Positions 50,689 through 60,654 are shown, numbered from the stretch's first letter. The stretch: 64,000 nt of DNA from Nocardioides palaemonis (GCF_018275325.1 NZ_JAGVQR010000001.1:248001-312000); one strand, 5' to 3'. Translations and numbers: made by a program. Notes: generated by a model from the letters alone, not told the origin.

Positions 50689-50766
50689 ATGTCCTCGACC
50701 ATGCTCACCCGGCGACGCGCAGTGGACCACTGCCGCGTGCGCTCGGCGCTGTGTCGAATGTCCTGA
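50689..50766 (+). CDS. Cysteine-containing leader peptide (attenuator uORF)
   Basis: Twenty-five codons. The sequence contains LTRRRAVDHCRVRSALCRMS, which resembles the actinobacterial leader peptides with a (R)xxVDxxRVxSAxCR motif found ahead of sulfur-assimilation genes. The two Cys codons (TGC, TGT) lie in the second half, as needed for ribosome stalling when Cys-tRNA is scarce. A hairpin follows at 50771-50809, before the DUF4395 gene. The family resemblance is from memory, and the attenuation model is inference. Confidence 0.65.
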   Translation: MSSTMLTRRRAVDHCRVRSALCRMS

Positions 50767-50770
50767 CGGG

Positions 50771-50809
50771 CCACCCGTTCCAGGTGCTTCAAGTCTACTG
50801 ACTTGGTGG
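50771..50809 (+). promoter_or_regulatory. Hairpin between leader peptide and DUF4395 gene
   Basis: CCACC (50771-50775) can pair with GGTGG (50805-50809), enclosing CAAGTC-TACT-GACTTG (50790-50805; the two stems share one base). Suited to attenuation control by ribosome stalling; the inner palindrome could also be a repressor site. Confidence 0.45.
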
Positions 50810-50867
50810 ACTAACCTGCGGGTGAGCCCGTGCCGTCATGGCCCGACCACCCGTCCGCAGGAGAGAC

Positions 50868-51341
50868 ATGTCCAGCACCACTGCACGCCCGAGCGCCGGC
50901 ACCCGTGTGCCGCCGCGCGACGCGATCGATCCCCGCGGCCCGCAGCTGACGGCCGCCCTGACCGCGGTCGTCCTGGCCGCCGTCCTGCTGCTGCCGGCCT
51001 CGTGGTCGGTCGCACTCCTGGCCGTGCAGGCCGGGTTGTTCGGCCTCGGCGCCGCCCGCGGTGTCCAGCACACCCCGCACGCCTGGCTGTTCCGGACGTT
51101 CCTACGCCCGCGGCTCGGGCCGCCCTCGGAGTGGGAGGCGCCGGAGCCACCCCGCTTCGCCCAGGCGGTCGGGCTGGCCTTCTCGCTGGTCGGGCTCGTC
51201 GCCCTGCTCGCGGGGGCCACGCTCGTCGGCCAGGTCGCGGTCGGGTTCGCCCTCGCCGCCGCCCTGCTCAACGCGGTCTTCGCCTTCTGCCTCGGCTGCG
51301 AGATGTACCTGCTGATCCGCCGCTTCACCGCCACCGCTTGA
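50868..51341 (+). CDS. DUF4395 membrane protein
   Basis: 157 residues from ATG 50868, with CAGGAGAG upstream. Four helices; DPRGPQLTAALTAVVLAAVL, the RGVQHTPHAWLFRTFLRP segment and the C-terminal AFCLGCEMYLL with a conserved Cys-Leu-Gly-Cys are typical of DUF4395. This family is found next to rhodanese and thioredoxin genes and may transfer reducing power or sulfur across the membrane. It is first in the operon with sseA-sseC. Confidence 0.9.
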   Translation: MSSTTARPSAGTRVPPRDAIDPRGPQLTAALTAVVLAAVLLLPASWSVALLAVQAGLFGLGAARGVQHTPHAWLFRTFLRPRLGPPSEWEAPEPPRFAQAVGLAFSLVGLVALLAGATLVGQVAVGFALAAALLNAVFAFCLGCEMYLLIRRFTATA

Positions 51342-51411
51342 CCAACCGGGTCTCGTGACAGGCGCAGAGCGCCTTCCTCGACCAACGAATCCATCAAGGA
51401 GCACACCACCC

Positions 51412-52260
51412 ATGAGCCGCGAGAACTCGCTCGTCACCGCCCAGTGGGTCGAGGACAACCTCGACACCGACGGCATCGTCCTCGTCGAGGTCGACGAGGA
51501 CACCACCGCCTACGACAAGGGTCACATCCGGGGAGCCATCAAGCTCGACTGGACCACCGACCTGCAGGACCAGGTCCGTCGCGACTTCGTCAGCAAGGAG
51601 CAGTTCGAGGCGCTGCTCTCCGAGCGCGGCGTGTCCAACGACGACACCGTCGTCCTCTACGGCGGCAACAACAACTGGTTCGCCGCCTACGCCTACTGGT
51701 ACTTCAAGCTCTACGGCCACCAGGACGTCAAGCTGCTCGACGGCGGTCGCAAGAAGTGGGAGCTCGACTCGCGCGAGCTGACCGACGAGAAGACCGAGCG
51801 CGCGACCACGTCCTACACCGCCACCGAGCAGGACGCCTCGATCCGCGCCTTCCGCGACGAGGTCGTCGCCGCGATCGGCACCCAGAACCTCGTCGACGTG
51901 CGCAGCCCCGACGAGTACGCCGGCCGGCTGCTCGCGCCGGCCCACCTCCCGCAGGAGCAGGCCCAGCGCGCCGGCCACATCCCGACCGCCGCGAGCGTGC
52001 CGTGGAGCAAGGCGGCCAACGACGACGGCACCTTCAAGTCCGACGACGAGCTCAAGGCCATCTACACCGAGGCCGGCGTCGACTGGAGCAAGGACACCAT
52101 CGCCTACTGCCGCATCGGCGAGCGCTCGTCGCACACGTGGTTCGTGCTCAAGGAGCTGCTCGGCCAGGACAACGTGAAGAACTACGACGGCTCGTGGACC
52201 GAGTACGGCTCCCTCGTGGGCGTGCCGGTCGCGCTCGGTGACGAGAAGGGTGACGCCTGA
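51412..52260 (+). CDS. sseA: Thiosulfate sulfurtransferase (rhodanese)
   Basis: 282 residues from ATG 51412 with AAGGAG 10 bases upstream. Two rhodanese domains: inactive N-terminal one with AYDKGHIRGAIKLDW and active C-terminal one with the catalytic Cys in IAYCRIGERSSHTWFVL. Moves sulfane sulfur from thiosulfate to acceptors such as cyanide or thioredoxin. The next gene sseC overlaps its stop by one base. It corresponds to CysA2/SseC2 pairs of mycobacteria. Confidence 0.96.
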   Translation: MSRENSLVTAQWVEDNLDTDGIVLVEVDEDTTAYDKGHIRGAIKLDWTTDLQDQVRRDFVSKEQFEALLSERGVSNDDTVVLYGGNNNWFAAYAYWYFKLYGHQDVKLLDGGRKKWELDSRELTDEKTERATTSYTATEQDASIRAFRDEVVAAIGTQNLVDVRSPDEYAGRLLAPAHLPQEQAQRAGHIPTAASVPWSKAANDDGTFKSDDELKAIYTEAGVDWSKDTIAYCRIGERSSHTWFVLKELLGQDNVKNYDGSWTEYGSLVGVPVALGDEKGDA

Positions 52261-52562
52261 TGTGCGGCGCGACCGAGGGCGGTCTGTCGCTCGACGGCGT
52301 CAACGTGGCCAAGGAGGCCGTGATCCAGGGCCAGGTCCTGCGCGCCTCCGAGCCCGTGGCGAACGCGTACGTCCGGCTGCTCGACCGCAGCGGCGAGTTC
52401 ACCGCGGAGGTCCCGACCTCGGCGACCGGGCACTTCCGGTTCTTCGCCGGTGACGGCGAGTGGACCCTGCGCACCCTGGCCCCCAAGGCCGACCCGGTCG
52501 ACACCCGCGTGGTCGCGGCCGTCGGCTCGGTGGCCGAGGTGCAGGTGCTCGTCGGAGCCTGA
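52260..52562 (+). CDS. sseC: DUF1416 protein SseC
   Basis: 100 residues from ATG 52260 (TGATG overlap). MCGATEGGLSLDGVNVAKE, then the Ig-like/CNA-B-type strands VANAYVRLLDRSGEFTAEVP and ATGHFRFFAGDGEWTLRTL. The invariant MCGA start puts a Cys at position 2. It accompanies sseA in most actinobacteria; a partner or sulfur-acceptor function is suggested by that association only. Confidence 0.94.
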   Translation: MCGATEGGLSLDGVNVAKEAVIQGQVLRASEPVANAYVRLLDRSGEFTAEVPTSATGHFRFFAGDGEWTLRTLAPKADPVDTRVVAAVGSVAEVQVLVGA

Positions 52563-52574
52563 TCCGCCGTCCGC

Positions 52575-52603
52575 GTGGCCGGTCCCGTCCCGGGGCCGGC
52601 CAC
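52575..52603 (+). terminator. Terminator after sseC
   Basis: GTGGCCGG/CCGGCCAC stem, 13-nt loop, beginning 13 bases after the stop. Confidence 0.75.
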
Positions 52604-52716
52604 CGGCGCGTTTCAGCACCCGCGTCGACCAATCGACTCCACGACCTGGATCGGCGACCTAGGCTGGGGCTGCCGCTCCCGGCTCGGCGGGTGTTCGGCC
52701 TGGAGCGGGGGTTCGG

Positions 52717-54189
52717 ATGGCGAAGCGGCTGACGGCGGAGGACCACGAGCTGTGGCGCCTCACGATGGAGCACTCGCCCGTCGGCATGGCGCTGCTCTCA
52801 CCGGAGGGGCGCTACCTCCGGGTCAACCCCGCGCTCTGCGCCATGATCGGCTACACCGAGGAGGAGCTGACCCAGCTCAGCTTCCACCACGTCACCCACC
52901 CCGACGACCTGATCGACGGCGTGCAGATCCACCGCGAGATGGTGGGCAGCGCCGAGGCGCGCCACACGCGCAAGCGCTACGTGCGCCCGGACGGCACCGT
53001 CGTCCCGGTCGACCTGTCGATGGTGCTCCAGCACAACGCAGACGGGACGCCGCGCTGCTTCATCACGCAGGTCGTCGACCTCAGCGGTCAGCGCGACGCC
53101 GAGGCGCGCCTCGGCGTCGCCGAGCGGCAGGTGATCGACGAGCAGCTGCGCACCCGCGCGATCCTCGACACGGACGCGGTCGGGCTGGCCCTGATCGACC
53201 TCGACGGGCGCTTCCAGGCGGTCAACGCGACCCAGCAGGGCTTCTTCGACCTCGCGTTCCCCGACGGGCACAGCGGCCGGGTGGGCGGCCGCGGCTTCAT
53301 CTACGACGCCGACCAGAGCGCCCTGATCCCCGTCGACGACATCCCGTCGTCCCGCGCTGCGCGCGGCGAGGAGTTCGACAACTTCCTCTGCTGGGCCGGG
53401 CCCGACGCGGCGACCCGCAGGGCGCTGGTCATCTCCGCGCGCAACGTGCCCGACAGCGAGGGCAACCGGTCGGGCTCGGCGATGGTGTTCCACGACGTCA
53501 CCGAGATGATGCGCGCGGTCCGGGCCAAGGACGCGTTCGTGCAGTCGGTGTCGCACGAGCTGCGCACCCCGCTGACCTCGGCGCTCGGCCACCTCGAGCT
53601 GCTCAACCTCTCCGGCGACCTGACCCCCGAGTGCCGCCACCACGTCGACGCGGCGTTCCGCAACGTGCTGCGGCTCTCCCACCTCGTCGCCGACGTGCTC
53701 TACGCGACCCGCGCCATGTCGGGGTCGGCGCTGGTCGACCCCCACCCGGTCGACCTCGCCCACCTCGTCCGCGACGCGGTCTCCGGGATCGCGCCGGAGG
53801 CGGCGGCCAGGGAGGTCGACGTGGTGACCGACCTGCCCGGCCACCTCGACGTCGTCGCCGACGGGCTCACCGTCCGGCAGGCGCTCGACAACGTGCTCGC
53901 CAACGCCGTGACCTACAGCCCCGGTGGTCGGGTCTCCGTGCGGCTGGAGGAGACCGACGCGGAGGTGGTCGTCACCGTCGAGGACACCGGCGAGGGGATC
54001 GACGAGGCCGACCTGCCGCACGTCTTCGAGCGCTTCCACCGCGGCGCCAACGCCCTCCGCACGCGCCTGCCGGGGGCAGGTCTCGGGCTCAACATCGCGC
54101 GCACCGTCATCGAGGCGCACGGTGGCACCGCGAGTGCGACCAGCACGCCGGGACGGGGCACGACCGTGCGTCTGGCGCTGCCGCGCTGA
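52717..54189 (+). CDS. PAS-domain sensor histidine kinase A
   Basis: 490 residues from ATG 52717. Two PAS-like domains (about 15-130, opening WRLTMEHSPVGMALLSPEGR, and about 145-260, opening RTRAILDTDAVGLALIDLDG), HisKA with the phosphoryl His at 280 (SVSHELRTPLTSALGHLELL), N-box QALDNVLANAVTYSP, G boxes EDTGEGIDEADL and PGAGLGLNIARTV. No membrane segment, so the signal is cytoplasmic. No regulator gene adjacent. Paralogue of the next gene. Confidence 0.93.
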   Translation: MAKRLTAEDHELWRLTMEHSPVGMALLSPEGRYLRVNPALCAMIGYTEEELTQLSFHHVTHPDDLIDGVQIHREMVGSAEARHTRKRYVRPDGTVVPVDLSMVLQHNADGTPRCFITQVVDLSGQRDAEARLGVAERQVIDEQLRTRAILDTDAVGLALIDLDGRFQAVNATQQGFFDLAFPDGHSGRVGGRGFIYDADQSALIPVDDIPSSRAARGEEFDNFLCWAGPDAATRRALVISARNVPDSEGNRSGSAMVFHDVTEMMRAVRAKDAFVQSVSHELRTPLTSALGHLELLNLSGDLTPECRHHVDAAFRNVLRLSHLVADVLYATRAMSGSALVDPHPVDLAHLVRDAVSGIAPEAAAREVDVVTDLPGHLDVVADGLTVRQALDNVLANAVTYSPGGRVSVRLEETDAEVVVTVEDTGEGIDEADLPHVFERFHRGANALRTRLPGAGLGLNIARTVIEAHGGTASATSTPGRGTTVRLALPR

Positions 54190-54329
54190 CGGCCGGACGG
54201 ATCAGACCAGTTCGTACAGTTTCCCCGTACTTTTGCTCAGGGCTCGCCACACCTCGCTCGCGTTCCCTACCGTGAAAGCGCACTCGTGTCCTGGGAGGGA
54301 CGCCGAGTCTGCGACGACGGGGAGGCGAC

Positions 54330-55814
54330 GTGGTGGTCCAGCGTGCGCGCGTGCCCGACACCGACGGGCTCTGGCGCCTGACCATGGAGCACTCGCCGGT
54401 CGGCATGGCGCTGCTGTCGCCCGACGGTCGGTTCCTCACCGCCAACATCGCGCTCTGCGACATGCTCGGGCACGGCTGCGACGAGCTCCAGCGGCTCACC
54501 TTCCAGGCGATCACCCACGCCGACGACCGCGCGTCCGACGCGCGCCTGCACGCCCGGATGATGGCAGGTGAGATCGATTCGTTCCGCACCACCAAGCGCT
54601 ACGTCCGGGCTGACGGCACGCTCCTCCTCGGCGACGTCTCGGTGGCACTCGTGCGCGACGAGGCCGGCAGCCCGCTCCACGTCATCGCCCAGATCGTCGA
54701 CCTCACCGAGCGGCAGGCGTTCGTCGAGCGCCTCGACGCCGCCGAGGCCGAGGTGGCGTCCGAGCAGGCGTGGACCGGCGCGATCCTCGACACCGTGCCC
54801 CTGGGGCTGGTGCTCCTCGCCACCGACGGCGCCTTCGCGGCCTACAACCGCGTCCACCAGAAGTTCCTCGACCTGGCCTACCCGCAGGGTCATGCCGGCC
54901 GCGCCGGCCAGGACGGGTTCCTCTATGACGCCGAGCAGACCCGGCGGCTGGACCGCGACGAGCTGCCCTCGGTCCGCGCGGCCGCGGGGGAGGAGTTCGA
55001 CGACCAGCTGCTCTGGGTCGGCGAGGACCCGCTCGCGCGGCGCGCCGTGGCGGTCTCCGCCCGGACGGTGCGCGACCGCTCCGGCGTCTTCACCGGCGCG
55101 GTGCTGGCCTACCACGACGTCACCGACCTGCTGCGGGCCAGGAAGGTCAAGGACGAGTTCGTCGCCTCGGTCTCCCACGAGCTGCGCACGCCGCTCACGG
55201 CTGCCCTGGCCTACCTCGAGCTCCTCGACTACTCCTCCGGCCTGCCCGACGACGTCCACCAGCACGTCGGTGCCGCGCGCCGCAACATGCTGCGGCTGTC
55301 GCACCTCGTGGCCGACCTGCTCTACGCCGCCCGCGCCACCTCCGGCTCCCCCCTCGTCGACCCCTACCGCGTCGACCTCGCCACCGTGGTCTCCGAGGCG
55401 GTCGAGGCCGCGCGCGTCGACGCGGACGGGCGCGGGGTGTCGATCGAGGCCGACCTCGACGCGCCGGTCGTCGCGGTCGTCGACGGGCTGCGCCTGCGTC
55501 AGGCGCTCGACAACCTGCTCGCCAACGCCGTCACCTACGCCCGGCGCGACGGCGTCGTGCGGGTCGGGCTGGTCGGGGGCGAGCACGACGTCGAGATCAC
55601 CGTCACCGACGACGGCGAAGGACTCGACGAGACCGAGCTGGCCCAGATGTTCACCCAGTTCTTCCGCGGGTCCAACGCCCGCGAGGGCCAGGTGCCGGGC
55701 ACCGGGCTGGGCCTCAGCATCGTGCGCCGGATCGTCGAGGCCCACGGCGGCGAGGTGACCGCGACCAGCGCACCCGGCCAGGGGACGTCGGTGCGGGTGG
55801 TCCTGCCGCGCTGA
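54330..55814 (+). CDS. PAS-domain sensor histidine kinase B (tandem paralogue)
   Basis: 494 residues from GTG 54330. Same architecture as the previous protein and an almost identical opening (WRLTMEHSPVGMALLSPDGR); phosphoryl His at 283 in SVSHELRTPLTAALAYLELL, N-box QALDNLLANAVTYAR, G boxes DDGEGLDETEL and PGTGLGLSIVRRI. The 140-base gap upstream contains TACAG/TTTCCC-type AT-rich bases that could be its own promoter. The two are clearly the product of a tandem duplication followed by divergence. Confidence 0.93.
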   Translation: MVVQRARVPDTDGLWRLTMEHSPVGMALLSPDGRFLTANIALCDMLGHGCDELQRLTFQAITHADDRASDARLHARMMAGEIDSFRTTKRYVRADGTLLLGDVSVALVRDEAGSPLHVIAQIVDLTERQAFVERLDAAEAEVASEQAWTGAILDTVPLGLVLLATDGAFAAYNRVHQKFLDLAYPQGHAGRAGQDGFLYDAEQTRRLDRDELPSVRAAAGEEFDDQLLWVGEDPLARRAVAVSARTVRDRSGVFTGAVLAYHDVTDLLRARKVKDEFVASVSHELRTPLTAALAYLELLDYSSGLPDDVHQHVGAARRNMLRLSHLVADLLYAARATSGSPLVDPYRVDLATVVSEAVEAARVDADGRGVSIEADLDAPVVAVVDGLRLRQALDNLLANAVTYARRDGVVRVGLVGGEHDVEITVTDDGEGLDETELAQMFTQFFRGSNAREGQVPGTGLGLSIVRRIVEAHGGEVTATSAPGQGTSVRVVLPR

Positions 55815-55839
55815 CCGCTGCCCGTCCCCCGAGACCGAG

Positions 55840-55871
55840 GAGGCCCCGACCGGGGAACCGGTCGGGGCCTC
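55840..55871. terminator. Bidirectional terminator between kinase B and cysN
   Basis: Perfect 14-bp stem (GAGGCCCCGACCGG and complement), loop GGAA. Confidence 0.9.
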
Positions 55872-55889
55872 GCTGCGCAGCGGGCCGGG

Positions 55890-57161
55890 TCAGCTGCCGC
55901 TGTTGATCATGCCGGCGCCGACGGTGACGCCGGTCGCCTCGTCGATCAGGATGAACGAGCCGGTGGTGCGGTTCTTCGAGTACGGGTCGCACAGCAGCGG
56001 CACGGTGGTGCGCAGCTGGACGCGGCCGATCTCGTTGAGGCCGAGCTCGCCGGCCTCCTGGTCGCGGTGCAGCGAGTTCACGTCGAGGCGGTACTGGATG
56101 TCCTTGACCATCGTGCGGCCCGTGCGGGTCGTGTGCTTGATGGCGAGCTTCTGGCGCGGACGCAGCGGCTCGTTGGTCATCCAGCAGACCATCGCGTCGA
56201 TGTCCTGGCTGGGCTTCGGCGCGTTCTTCACGCGGGCGATCATGTCGCCGCGCGAGACGTCGACGTCGTCCTCGAGGCGGACGGTGACCGACATCGGCGG
56301 GAACGCCTCGTCGACCTCCTGGTCGAACAGGTCGATGGCCTCGATCTTCGACGTCATGCCGGAGGGGAGGACGATGACCTCGTCACCCTTCTTCAGCACG
56401 CCGCCGGCGATCTGGCCGGCGTAGCCGCGGTAGTCGTGGTGCTCGTCCGACTTCGGCCGCACGACGTACTGCACGGGGAAGCGGGTGTCGACGAGGTCGC
56501 GGTCGGAGGCCACGTGCACGTGCTCGAGGTGGTGCATGAGCGTCGGCCCGTGGTACCACGGCGTGTTCTCCGAGCGGTCCACGACGTTGTCGCCGTTGAG
56601 CGCCGAGATCGGGATGACCTCGAGGTCGGGGATGTTGAGCTTGGTCGCGAACTGGGTGAACTCCGCGTGGATCTTCTCGTAGGTCTCCTCCGACCAGTCG
56701 ACGAGATCCATCTTGTTGATGCACAGCACCAGGTGCGGCACGCGCAGCAGCGACAGCAGCACCGCGTGGCGGCGCGACTGCTCGGTCAGCCCGTGGCGGG
56801 CGTCGACCAGCACCAGGCCGAGGTCGGCGGTCGAGGCGCCGGTGACCATGTTGCGGGTGTACTGCACGTGGCCCGGGGTGTCCGCGATGATGAACTTGCG
56901 GGTCGGGGTCGCGAAGTAGCGGTACGCCACGTCGATCGTGATGCCCTGCTCGCGCTCCGAGCGCAGGCCGTCGGTCAGCAGCGAGAGGTCGACGTAGCCG
57001 TGGCCCTTGTCGGTGGAGGTCTTCTCCACCGCCTCGAGCTGGTCGGCGAAGATCGACTTGGAGTCGAAGAGCAGGCGACCGATCAGGGTCGACTTGCCGT
57101 CGTCGACGGAGCCTGCGGTCGCGAAGCGGAGCAGGTCCATCTGGCCATCGGTGGCGCCCAT
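55890..57161 (-). CDS. cysN: Sulfate adenylyltransferase subunit 1 (GTPase)
   Basis: 423 residues from ATG 57161, overlapping the cysD stop. GTP-binding motifs AGSVDDGKSTLIGRL, ADTPGHVQYTRNMVTGAS and CINKMDLVD. Length is that of CysN alone, not the CysNC fusion, in keeping with a separate cysC at 62405. It drives APS formation from sulfate and ATP with CysD by GTP hydrolysis. Confidence 0.97.
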   Translation of the reverse strand: MGATDGQMDLLRFATAGSVDDGKSTLIGRLLFDSKSIFADQLEAVEKTSTDKGHGYVDLSLLTDGLRSEREQGITIDVAYRYFATPTRKFIIADTPGHVQYTRNMVTGASTADLGLVLVDARHGLTEQSRRHAVLLSLLRVPHLVLCINKMDLVDWSEETYEKIHAEFTQFATKLNIPDLEVIPISALNGDNVVDRSENTPWYHGPTLMHHLEHVHVASDRDLVDTRFPVQYVVRPKSDEHHDYRGYAGQIAGGVLKKGDEVIVLPSGMTSKIEAIDLFDQEVDEAFPPMSVTVRLEDDVDVSRGDMIARVKNAPKPSQDIDAMVCWMTNEPLRPRQKLAIKHTTRTGRTMVKDIQYRLDVNSLHRDQEAGELGLNEIGRVQLRTTVPLLCDPYSKNRTTGSFILIDEATGVTVGAGMINSGS

Positions 57162-58075
57162 CAGAAGTAGCCTTCCTTCTTGCGGTCTTCCATGGCCGCC
57201 TCGGAGAATCGGTCGTCACCGCGGGTCGCGCCGCGCTCGGTCACCCGGGCGGCCGCGACCTCGTCGATGATCTCGTCGATCGTGCTGGCGGTGGACTCCA
57301 CGCAGCCGGTCAGGGTGATGTCGCCGCAGGTGCGGAAGCGGACCGTGCGCTCCTCGGCGACCTCGCCGTCGCGCATCGGGTTGAGCGGCGTCTCGGTCAT
57401 CAGCATGCCGTCGCGCTCGAAGACGCGGCGCTGGTGGCTGAAGTAGATCGAGGGGATCTCGATGCCCTCGCGGCCGATGTAGTCCCAGATGTCCAGCTCG
57501 GTCCAGTTGGAGATCGGGAAGATGCGCATGTGCTCGCCGGCGTGCAGGCGGCCGTTGTAGAGGCTCCACAGCTCGGGCCGCTGCATCTTCGGGTCCCACT
57601 GGCCGAACTCGTCGCGGTGGGAGTAGACGCGCTCCTTGGCGCGGGCCTTCTCCTCGTCGCGCCGACCGCCACCGAAGGCGGCGGTGAAGCCGTTCTCCTC
57701 GATCGCGTCGAGCAGCGTCGCGGTCTGCATCCGGTTGCGGGAGGTCTTGCCGTCGTCGACGACCACGCCGCGCGCGATCGCGTCGTCGATGGACGCGACC
57801 ACCAGGCGCACGCCGAGGCGGTTGACCCAGTTGTCGCGGGTCTCCATGACCTCGGGGAAGTCGAGACCCGTGTCGACCTGCATGATCGGGAACGGGATCT
57901 TGGCCGGGTAGAACGCCTTCTCCGCCAGGCGGAGCATGACGATGGAGTCCTTGCCACCGGAGAACATCAGGACCGGCTTCTCGAACTCGGCGGCGACCTC
58001 ACGGAAGATGTGGATCGACTCCGCCTCGAGCTGGTCGAGCTGACTCAGCTGGTAGTCGGCGTGGGTGTTGGTCAT
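57161..58075 (-). CDS. cysD: Sulfate adenylyltransferase subunit 2
   Basis: 304 residues from ATG 58075. PP-loop VLMFSGGKDSIVMLRLAEKA, followed by PFPIMQVDTGLDFPEVMETRD and AAFGGGRRDEEKARAKERVY, with the family's C-terminal EGYF. A TACGAT -10 candidate lies at about 58120-58115. First gene of cysDN. The start is the fourth ATG-type choice but best by family alignment (THADYQLSQLDQLEAESIHI). Confidence 0.97.
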   Translation of the reverse strand: MTNTHADYQLSQLDQLEAESIHIFREVAAEFEKPVLMFSGGKDSIVMLRLAEKAFYPAKIPFPIMQVDTGLDFPEVMETRDNWVNRLGVRLVVASIDDAIARGVVVDDGKTSRNRMQTATLLDAIEENGFTAAFGGGRRDEEKARAKERVYSHRDEFGQWDPKMQRPELWSLYNGRLHAGEHMRIFPISNWTELDIWDYIGREGIEIPSIYFSHQRRVFERDGMLMTETPLNPMRDGEVAEERTVRFRTCGDITLTGCVESTASTIDEIIDEVAAARVTERGATRGDDRFSEAAMEDRKKEGYF

Positions 58076-58250
58076 GTCGCAGCAGGGACCTCTCTTGGGA
58101 CAGCAGCCCACATCGTAGCGACGCGGGGGGCCTCGGAGAATTCGTGTCTGCCGCGCGACCCCCACGCGCGTGGTCCCCGCACCGTACGTGGCGCACGTCG
58201 CGTCGCGGACGATTTGCCCCGGGCTCCCCGAAGTTGGTCACACTGGGCGG

Positions 58251-59383
58251 ATGCGACCCCGTCCTCCCGTGCTGATCGCCGGCCTCGCCTGCTCGCTCGC
58301 CCTCGCCGGGTGCAGCGGGTCGGGCACGTCCTCGGAGCCGCCGGCCTACGACGCCAGTGACGCCGTCGCCGTGCGCGTGCTGCCGCAGCTCGCCGCGAAC
58401 GGGGAGGACACCGAGTCCGCCGACGACGCCGACTGGGTCGTCGATGCCCGGGTCGACGACGTCGACGCCGGCACCGAGGTCGCGCTGTGGGCGAAGGGCG
58501 AGGACGGCTGGGAGGACGTGGACGACGCCGAGACCGACGACGAGGGCCGCGTCTCGCTCACCACCCCGCTCGACGGGACCCTCCACGTCGTGGTCGGCGA
58601 CGGGGACGACGCGATCGGCGCGGAGGCGTCCACGAAGGACGCGCCCGAGGCGACGTTCACCGACGACTTCGAGTCCGACACCGTCGACGAGCCCGGCGGC
58701 TTCTGGCACACCCGCGACCAGGGCTTCACCGGCGTCCGCACCTGCTCGCGCGCCGACGAGTCGGCCGCGGAGGTGGACGACGGGGTGCTGCGGCTGAGCG
58801 TGCTCGACGCCGACCGGGGCCAGTGCCAGCCCTCGGGCAAGCGCAAGAGGTTCGACGTCCGCCTCAACGGCCACGTCGGCACCGAGGCGACCTACACCTT
58901 CACCTACGGCTACGCCGCCGCCCGCATCAGGACGCAGTCGGCGCGCGGCCAGCACTCCGCGTTCTGGCTGCAGGCCGCCGGCGGCCAGCTGCCCGGGGGA
59001 GCGAAGAAGGGCGGCGCCGAGATCGACGTCATGGAGTACTTCGGCGACGACCACCCCGAGGGCGGCCTGACCAGCTTCACGTACTTCCTCGACAAGGCCG
59101 GCAAGAAGCAGACCGTCGGCGGCTGGCTGCCCGACGTCGAGGACCTCGGCGACGACTGGGCCGAGAAGTACCACGTGTTCTCCGTCGAGTGGACCCCGAA
59201 GGAGTACGTCTTCCGCATCGACGGTCAGGTCACCCAGCGGCTGAAGGGCGAGACGTCCGGCAAGCCGGAGTTCCTCATCCTCAGCCTGCTCTCGTCCGAC
59301 TACGAGCTGCCGCGCTTCAACGGCGAGCTGCCCGAGCACATGGACGTCGACTGGGCGCGCGTGTGGGAGACGGGTCCGAAGGG

Positions 59384-59387
<4 letters not shown>
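58251..59387 (+). CDS. GH16-family beta-glucanase-like lipoprotein
   Basis: 378 residues from ATG 58251. Lipobox [10 protein letters not shown]. An acidic 110-residue N-terminal domain precedes the GH16 domain: [38 protein letters not shown], and the catalytic motif [19 protein letters not shown] (ExDxxE: two Glu and one Asp). C-terminal [18 protein letters not shown] closes the jelly roll. Probably cleaves beta-1,3- or mixed glucans outside the cell. The last 4 bases overlap the convergent dtd stop. Confidence 0.92.
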
Positions 59388-59812
<425 letters not shown>

Positions 59813-59829
59813 GGTGCAAGGATGCCGCC

Positions 59830-60654
59830 ATGCCTGATGCGTTGCTGATCACGGTCGCCCCCACCGGGGCCGAGACCGCGAAGTCCGACTGCCCGCAGCT
59901 CCCCACCACCCCGGAGGAGATCGCCCGCACGGCCGCCGAGTGCGAGGCCGCCGGCGCGGCGATGATCCACCTCCACGTCCGCGACGGCGAGCACGCCCCG
60001 ACCCTCGACCAGGCGCTGCTGCGCGAGTGGGTCGCCGCCGTGCGGGAGAGCTCGTCGCTCGTCGTCCAGCTCTCCACCGGCGGCTCGGTCCACGACCCGC
60101 TCGACGAGCGGCTGAAGGTGCTCGACGCCGAGCCCGACTCGTGCTCGCTCACCATGGGCACCACCAACTTCGGCGACGACGTCTTCCTCAACCCGTGGCC
60201 GTTCGTGAAGGACCTCTACCAGCTCGCGCTCTCGCGCGGCGTCGCGCCGGAGTTCGAGCTGTTCGACCTCGGCCAGGTCCACGCCCTCGGCCGGCTGATC
60301 CGCGAGTACGGCACCCCGGCAGGCGGCAAGGTGCACGTCGACTTCGTGATGGGCGTCCCCGGCGGCATGCCCGGGACTGCCCCCGCGCTGGTCGCCGGCG
60401 TCCACGCGCTGCCGCCGGAGGTCACCTCGTGGTCGGCCACCGGCATCGGCCGCTCCACCCTCGCCGTCGCGATGGCCTCGCTCTCCATGGGCGGCCACCT
60501 CCGCGTCGGGATGGAGGACGTGCTCACCATCAGCCGCGGCGTACCGGTGGAGTCCAACGCCCAGCTCGTCTCCCGCGCCGTCGACCTCGGCCGGATCGCG
60601 CAGCGTACGCCGATGACGCCCGCGCAGTGCCGGGAGCTGCTCGGGCTGGGGTGA
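59830..60654 (+). CDS. BKACE-family beta-keto acid cleavage enzyme
   Basis: 274 residues. TIM barrel of the 3-keto-5-aminohexanoate-cleavage (Kce) superfamily: [20 protein letters not shown], metal-binding [37 protein letters not shown] and [11 protein letters not shown]. Converts a beta-keto acid plus acetyl-CoA to an acyl-CoA and acetoacetate; the substrate differs between family members. No lysine-fermentation genes are nearby. Stands alone. Confidence 0.92.
   Translation: MPDALLITVAPTGAETAKSDCPQLPTTPEEIARTAAECEAAGAAMIHLHVRDGEHAPTLDQALLREWVAAVRESSSLVVQLSTGGSVHDPLDERLKVLDAEPDSCSLTMGTTNFGDDVFLNPWPFVKDLYQLALSRGVAPEFELFDLGQVHALGRLIREYGTPAGGKVHVDFVMGVPGGMPGTAPALVAGVHALPPEVTSWSATGIGRSTLAVAMASLSMGGHLRVGMEDVLTISRGVPVESNAQLVSRAVDLGRIAQRTPMTPAQCRELLGLG

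Noticed and set aside
58072..58113. Thirteen-codon ORF before cysD, considered as a second sulfur leader peptide
   Set aside because: It contains no cysteine or methionine codons beyond the start, and the -10 candidate would place transcription inside it.
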